A stretch of DNA of 64,000 nt from contig NC_059268.1 of the NCBI RefSeq assembly GCF_017591435.1, positions 14,257,684-14,321,683 on the forward strand, in the 5' to 3' direction. A model generated the notes under the pieces. It did no database searches and was not told the origin of the DNA. It was given only the letters and a program-made list of their open reading frames with translations. Below are positions 58,558 through 64,000 of this stretch, piece by piece. The translations under genes and the position numbers were made by a program. The stretch comes from Portunus trituberculatus. Lineage: Eukaryota; Arthropoda; Malacostraca; Decapoda; Portunidae. The number at the start of each line of letters is the position of its first letter. The first letter of the stretch is position 1.

Positions 58558-58827
58558 TCAGAGACACACGTAAGGATGAGGATATACGGCCAAGTCTTTG
58601 TGATAGAGGTAAGGATCCTCTAAGATGAACAGCAGGCCACAGCGAGGGGGACTTAGGGCCACTTTCCGCACACCATTGACGAAGAACTTGGCCTCACTGC
58701 AGGAAGGGCAGAAAATACCGCATGATCTTGTTCTGCAGCACTTCGGGAACTTGGGACACAGGATGAAGGCGTCGCACATACAGACCAGAATGAGCAGTAG
58801 CAGTACCAGGACGCCGGGACGAGCCAT
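58558..58827 (-). CDS. Secreted eight-cysteine peptide, 89 residues, paralogue A
   Basis: The precursor starts MARPGVLVLLLLILVCMCDA, a signal peptide ending near residue 20. The mature part opens FILCPKFPKCCRTRSCGIFC and then PSCSEAKFFVNGVRK. Its eight cysteines are at 24, 30, 31, 36, 40, 43, 63 and 88, spaced C-x5-CC-x4-C-x3-C-x2-C-x19-C-x24-C. The divergent gene at 63180 keeps all eight with one-residue shifts in the last two gaps. Gene build: TATA-like TATATAAT at 59448-59455, a probable untranslated exon ending at a TAAG|GTATTT donor (59249), and exon 2 starting at 58828 (CAATCAG|G), one base before the ATG. Four disulfides and a secreted, basic N terminus suit a defence or signalling peptide. 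I recognise no named family. Confidence 0.82.
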   Translation of the reverse strand: MARPGVLVLLLLILVCMCDAFILCPKFPKCCRTRSCGIFCPSCSEAKFFVNGVRKVALSPPRCGLLFILEDPYLYHKDLAVYPHPYVCL

Positions 58828-59248
58828 CCTGATTGGAAAGTACAGGACTCGAGTTATCCTACAGGTCACGTGACTGGGATGGGTGAGTGAGTGATTTAAG
58901 TTGATAAAGAAATATCTAGTTACGTAAATGAATGAGTATATATGTAGGTGCGTCAGCAAGCAAGAAAGTAAAGTAGATGACTAAGCAAGTTATAAATAAG
59001 AATCAGAAATTGCCTTTAAGATGGAATAAACGTACTTTAACATGAAAACAAATACACAAACAAATAAAGCTTAGATCGTAATATACATGAAAAAACTGAA
59101 CTTGAAGGAAAATAGGAAAAGAAAGCTTAACAATTTATTACCTATGTGAAAACATGAAAAGTTACAATTAAGATAAAAATCACACCATTCCATCCCTACC
59201 CCAAAAAATACATAAGACGAAAGAACGACAAAAGTCAAACAAAATACC

Positions 59249-59455
59249 TTAGCAAAAGCAGAGAAAGCAGTGAATACAAAATCGCAGTAAGCAAGACAGG
59301 CAGGGAGGCAAGCAGGTAGTCAGATCAGGCAGGCAGGGTGGTCGAAGTTATCCGTAGTGGCAGGAGAGATAAGTGTCGAGGGGGGAGTGAAGGGGTCACG
59401 ACAGCTATAGTGATAGTGAATCAAGGAGGAGCTCCATAGGGAACATAATTATATA
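59249..59455 (-). promoter_or_regulatory. Promoter and untranslated exon of eight-cysteine gene A
   Basis: TATATAAT on the minus strand (59448-59455), a start expected near 59420, and a C-rich leader running to a GT donor at 59248. Exon limits are inferred. Confidence 0.5.
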
Positions 59456-59819
59456 GGAGATCCCGCTGCCAGACACTTCCACATACAATCTGACACACAT
59501 CCCACTTCCTCAGAAAAGAAAACGCTGGAGTTAAGGCCATTGATATTCGGTGCTCGAGACTACCATTCTTCGCCTTGTTGCACTATAAATCCACTCGCTT
59601 TTTATGCTAACTGGTGCAAGGAGACATATTCTGTGCCAAGTCTCTGTTTCCTTCCAGTGCTGCCTTTCTTTTTTCTCTCCACAGCATCTTTTTTTGCACC
59701 ACAGGGAAGCTGGTGTATGGGGCGTAAAATGTGCCTATGGTAAAAACAAAAACAAAAGGAGAGTTTCTGAAGGTTTCCAATAAGACTTTCAAGAAATGCA
59801 CGTGTTGATTGAATTTTGT

Positions 59820-59904
<85 letters not shown>

Positions 59905-60036
59905 TGACAAATCAGATAAGCGGGAGAAAACCACTGGCAAAAAATAAAATAGAATGAAATAAATGAATAAGGAAATAAAAACTTAATAGACAAATAAATC
60001 AAACTTAATGTAATATTGCAACTACTATTACTACTT

Positions 60037-60088
<52 letters not shown>

Positions 60089-60150
60089 CACTACGACCAC
60101 CACCACCACCACTACTACTACTACTACTATTACTACTACTACTACTACAA
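59820..60150. repeat. (GT)n and (CTA)n microsatellites
   Basis: (GT)n at 59820-59902 and ACT/CTA triplets at 60018-60150. Confidence 0.9.
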
Positions 60151-60369
60151 CCTCCCCAAAAAGGTGGGTTATTGTGCTAAGGTCACTGTAGTCTCTGAAA
60201 GTGGAATGGCAGGTGTCATGTAAGAAAAGTCTCTCTATTTCCGGAAAAATCCATTTCCTCTTTTAATTCGTCTTCTGAACTGCATAGTTTGTCTTAAAAA
60301 GGATAATGATAAGCAATCTTTTGTTTTTGATAAATTCAATGAATGGATCGAGGCTTTATAAGGTTAGAT

Positions 60370-60490
<121 letters not shown>

Positions 60491-60507
60491 TCTTGATATC
60501 AATTTAT

Positions 60508-60755
60508 CTACCTGTCTATATAACCATCTACCTACCTATCTATCATTTAAACAGTCAACTAATCAATCAGCTCATCTATACCTACCTACCTATTCACCTA
60601 TCTACGAGTATTTGTCCACCCTGATATATAGATGGCAAACTTGTCTATATAACCATCTACCTACCTATCATTTACCCAGTCAGCTAATCAATCAACTCAT
60701 CTACCTACCTACCTATTCACCTATCTACGAGTATTTGTCCACCCTGATGGATGAC
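60508..60755. repeat. Two-copy tandem repeat of about 125 bases
   Basis: Both copies contain TGTCTATATAACCATCTACC, CATTTA[AC][AC]CAGTCA and TACGAGTATTTGTCCACCCT, at 60508-60635 and 60640-60755. Confidence 0.85.
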
Positions 60756-60759
60756 AAAC

Positions 60760-62205
60760 CTCCACACCAGAGGAGAAATCAAGAGAAACGGGTTTAAACT
60801 TGAACTCTACTTTCCTGGAAGTGTGAACCTGATGCAACAAGGTCAACGCTACATCACACGTACGCACACTCATGGTCAATGGTTGGGAAGCACACATTCA
60901 GGAGCTGCCTTGTGTTGGTCACCTGGTCTTTTGCTGTCTCCTGATGTTCTTATTCTCTGATACCGTACTCAGTGATCTGGACACAACACCTGCTGGGTTA
61001 CCTGACAGACAGTTAACTAGAGGGTAGCCGTATTATTGATATGTTCACAAAGAAATGTAACCAGACTCCACTTTTTTTTACGCATTTCTTGTTATTTACT
61101 TATAGGTCTGATGTCTATAATACATTTTTCATTCAATACTTGATAAGGAAAGTTAACTCGCAAAGAGAGAGAGTCAAGCGATGAAGAATTGTGAAGAAGG
61201 CAAAGAAGTTCGGTGCAGACACTAAAGCAATATAGGCAAGCTCTGTCAGGAGGGAATACCGAAACAGGTGAAAAAAGATAATGAATGGTGCAAGTCATCC
61301 TCTACTCAGTCAATATTCGTCCCTGAGGTCAAGAAGGTTTACATTACCAACACAAGCCACTGACAGGTATAGGTAATATACATTTTTTGCTCACATTATC
61401 CTACTTCTCAACACTTTGGGAACAGAGAGTAACACGGTTGTAATAAAGTAATAAGTTTTTTTTTCTTTTGTCTGGAGAAGATGTCTTGAGTGTGGTTGTG
61501 TGGCTGGGGAAGTTGTAGAGGAAAGGCTGGAAGATCAACGGTATGGAAACACTGTAACGAAGTTGTATTTTGAAGAATGCGTCTGAGAGAGAAAATTATT
61601 TTACCTTAACTAAAAATTAAGACTAAAATGTTATTACTCTAAATTAAATAAGAACAAATAATAACAGATTACCAATATCAGAAGGTTGATATCGCAATGA
61701 TCTAAGAGAAGGAAATAACCTGTGATAAATGAGATGCTGCTATGAACGGAGATAAACAAGATGTGAATCCTAGTCATCTCAAGGAGTTAAGGAGAAAATA
61801 CCATGTCGTACTAGCATGTGATAACAAGGCAATAACTCAGCTTAGGCGTAGTTACATCCCAAAGTCTTTCTGGATAGCACCAAACAGATAGAAATATGGT
61901 TTATGAGAGTGGATATGTTCACACACTACGGATTAGTATATTTCTCTTGATAAGGTTTTTAAAAATGTAGAGGCGAGTGTGTGCTGGAGTAGCTGTAAGT
62001 TGCTACTTTATTGTGGAAGGAAGTTGTGGTTATAAATTATTATGAAATCACATTATTGGATTGGATTCGCTGGTTCGGTTCAAGGAAATTAGTTTAAGGG
62101 GTAGTTGTAAGGAATGTATATGCAAAATGTCCTTATATGTAGTATATGTCAATAGTTAGGATTTAATGGCTGAAGGCTAAGCAAAATAGATTCAGCTGAA
62201 TTCGC
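60760..62205. other. No gene recognised
   Basis: Intergenic sequence between the two divergent eight-cysteine genes. No supported exon; an (AC)n run at 62211-62268 leads into a SINE. Confidence 0.4.
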
Positions 62206-62207
62206 TG

Positions 62208-62268
<61 letters not shown>

Positions 62269-62270
<2 letters not shown>

Positions 62271-62577
62271 GAGGCGGTGGCGTACTGGATAAGGTGGTGA
62301 GCGTGGGATCTGGCAGACGTCCACGCGTAGGTTCGAATCCCACCACATACCACTTTGAAGCTATACCATTTGTCGAGTGGTTTAAAGTTACCTAGATGTC
62401 ACCAAGATACCCAGGTTCTAGGTGGTAATATGGGCCCTAATATGGGTACCACTATAAATAAAACTGCTTGCGCCACTAATGGGCGGAAGCTGAACAGCGC
62501 TTCCCACATATACTCTTCAAATATGCCTACAGGCGCTATAGGCCATAACATTATATAAAAAAAAAAAAAAAAAAAAA
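62269..62577 (+). mobile_element. tRNA-derived SINE with poly(A) tail
   Basis: Same family as 9314-9617: head GGAGGCGGTGGCGTACTGGA, B box GGTTCGAATCC, body ATATGGGTACCACTATAAAT and poly(A) at 62559-62577. Its tail sits about 30 bases before the promoter of eight-cysteine gene B. Confidence 0.85.
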
Positions 62578-62599
62578 CGTCACCTCGACAAACAAATGA

Positions 62600-62781
62600 G
62601 AGAGGCGAGGGAGGAAGTGGCGCGACGCTTCCTCCACCATAACCAGAGGGAAGGTGACCATTTAGGGCGTGGAGGAAGCATTTGGCAGCGCGGAGGAAGA
62701 GTATAAAGACGCCGTAAGGGTGCCCCACTCCAACACACTGCCGCCGCCCTCCTTCACGGCACCACTCTACCGCTCTTACTT

Positions 62782-62782
<1 letters not shown>
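62600..62782 (+). promoter_or_regulatory. Promoter and untranslated exon of eight-cysteine gene B
   Basis: TATAAAG at 62702-62708. GGAGGAAG occurs at 62610-62617, 62671-62678 and 62692-62699, with one inverted copy at 62628-62635. The leader runs from about 62732 to a donor ACTTG|GTGTGT at 62783. The intron starts as (GT)n, contains (TC)n at 62861-62928, and ends TCCTCCTCAG at 63170. Confidence 0.6.
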
Positions 62783-62820
<38 letters not shown>

Positions 62821-62857
62821 CCTTCCGTAATGTTTTTTTTTTCCTGTTTCTATTCAA

Positions 62858-62931
<74 letters not shown>

Positions 62932-63179
62932 TCCGGGATATATCTAACTTGCATCCTTCTTTATTTTCTATTGTCACTTAATTTTCTATCAAATATTGTA
63001 TCTACTTATCCATCTATTTAATTTATTCATCACCATTTTTGTCATATATATTTTTTTATCTATTTATTTCTATTTATTCTTTCATTGTTGCCAAAGGTAA
63101 TTGCAGTACAAATAAAGCATCATTACTGTCACATGACCTAAGCATAATGCGTCCTGTCTTTCCTCCTCAGCCCGTCAAG

Positions 63180-63458
63180 ATGGCTCGTCCCGGCGTCCTG
63201 CTGCTGCTGGTGCTGACTACCCTCACTCTGGCTGCTGTGTGCGACGCCTTCGTGCTGTGTCCCCAGTTCCCAAGATGCTGCGAGACGCGGTCATGCCATA
63301 TGCTGTGTCCCTCCTGCAGTGAGGCTGAACACTTCGAGAACGGCGTGAGGAAGGGACCAAACCAGTACCGCCCCCGCTGTGGTATCAATGCCATCATCGG
63401 CGACCCTTACGCGTTGGTCGGCGAGGGGATCTTCCCTAACCCTCTCATTTGCATCTGA
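63180..63458 (+). CDS. Secreted eight-cysteine peptide, 92 residues, paralogue B
   Basis: The precursor starts MARPGVLLLLVLTTLTLAAV, with the signal peptide probably ending at CDA (residue 23). The mature part opens FVLCPQFPRCCETRSCHMLC then PSCSEAEHFENGVRKG. Cysteines at 27, 33, 34, 39, 43, 46, 67 and 91 (C-x5-CC-x4-C-x3-C-x2-C-x20-C-x23-C) match paralogue A at 58558. Shared DPY and a hydrophobic Cys-ending tail close both proteins. The ATG lies 10 bases into exon 2 (acceptor CAG|CCCGTCAAG). Compared with A, the N-terminal segment is more acidic (ET for RT, EAEHFE for EAKFFV), so the charge differs between the two. Family not recognised; extracellular defence or signalling peptide is inference. 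Confidence 0.85.
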   Translation: MARPGVLLLLVLTTLTLAAVCDAFVLCPQFPRCCETRSCHMLCPSCSEAEHFENGVRKGPNQYRPRCGINAIIGDPYALVGEGIFPNPLICI

Positions 63459-64000
63459 GCGCCTGGGTCTATGGAATTCATGTAGGTTCTGATTCCAGAT
63501 CTCATTGCACTCCCTAAGGACGCCTTGTTTGTGTCCCTTCGCCAGGCCGGTGCAGGGACACAGGAGAGGTCGTAGGGACGGCACTGAGGGAAACACCCCT
63601 GCCCAAGGGCTCACCAAATGGGTAGAAGGCAGAGCGAAGCCACGGTCAGGAGAAAAGTCCTCAAGTTGTCTCCAGCTGGTGACATAACGAGGTCGACGTG
63701 AGGTGCCAGGCTGTTAGTGTGTTTTGTGAAGGCAGAGAAGTCGCTTGCAGCGCGAGTCTCGTCTTGCTCACCCCATATTAATCTGATGGCAGTGTAGAGC
63801 TGTGTCTGGGTCAGCTGACATTGTGAGTTACAAGAGAAGATGGTTTCTATCAAGAGATCTTAGTCTGTAACAGGAGATTATAGAATTTCTAGCATGAAAT
63901 TCGAGTCTGTATCAAAAGATCAGATTCTCAAACAAGCACTGTGATATAGCGTTAGTAATTTTTGCAGAGTTGAGTCTTCATGATTGAATTCAACTGGCTA
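63459..64000. other. 3' flank of eight-cysteine gene B, no further gene seen
   Basis: Probably a 3' untranslated region followed by intergenic DNA. I saw no AATAAA here, so the transcript end is not located. Confidence 0.35.

Overview
The window looks like nuclear DNA of a decapod crustacean, probably a crab-like lineage (inference). It has intron-rich genes with GT-AG splicing and very dense (GA)n, (TA)n, (AC)n and trinucleotide microsatellites. tRNA-headed SINEs run into (AC)n or poly(A), and there are many decayed LINE, mariner, Tigger and foldback fragments. Nothing suggests a prokaryote or virus.

Layout. 1-12.8 kb: the 3' part of a minus-strand gene resembling little elongation complex subunit 2 (ICE2), beside a broken Tigger transposon. 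Two consecutive foldback elements, a non-LTR retrotransposon remnant, a SINE and an unrecognised two-exon minus-strand gene follow. 13-36.2 kb: a complete minus-strand xanthine dehydrogenase gene. I could assemble it from 28 exons into one 1360-residue frame with every splice phase agreeing. Its introns hold LINE reverse-transcriptase relics, MITEs, SINEs and most of the large microsatellites. 40.1-41.3 kb: a minus-strand six-finger zinc-finger protein whose 5' side abuts a large imperfect palindrome. 44.3-49.2 kb: a segmental duplication of about 0.95 kb, each copy carrying its own TATA box and a gene for a 75-residue secreted, Arg/Gly-rich peptide, with a dead mariner between. 49.4-52 kb: a cluster of five tRNA-derived SINEs with (AC)n tails. 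52-58 kb: repeats, no recognised gene. 58.5-63.5 kb: two divergently transcribed paralogues coding for secreted eight-cysteine peptides (89 and 92 residues), each apparently with a TATA promoter, an untranslated first exon and a signal peptide.

How the genes relate. Xanthine dehydrogenase makes urate from hypoxanthine and xanthine. ICE2 would act in small nuclear RNA transcription, and the zinc-finger protein is a likely DNA-binding regulator. The two pairs of small secreted peptides have the build of invertebrate defence or signalling peptides. I recognise neither family, and they are the best candidates for undescribed biology here. Exon limits come from reading splice signals and frames by eye; no database search was possible.
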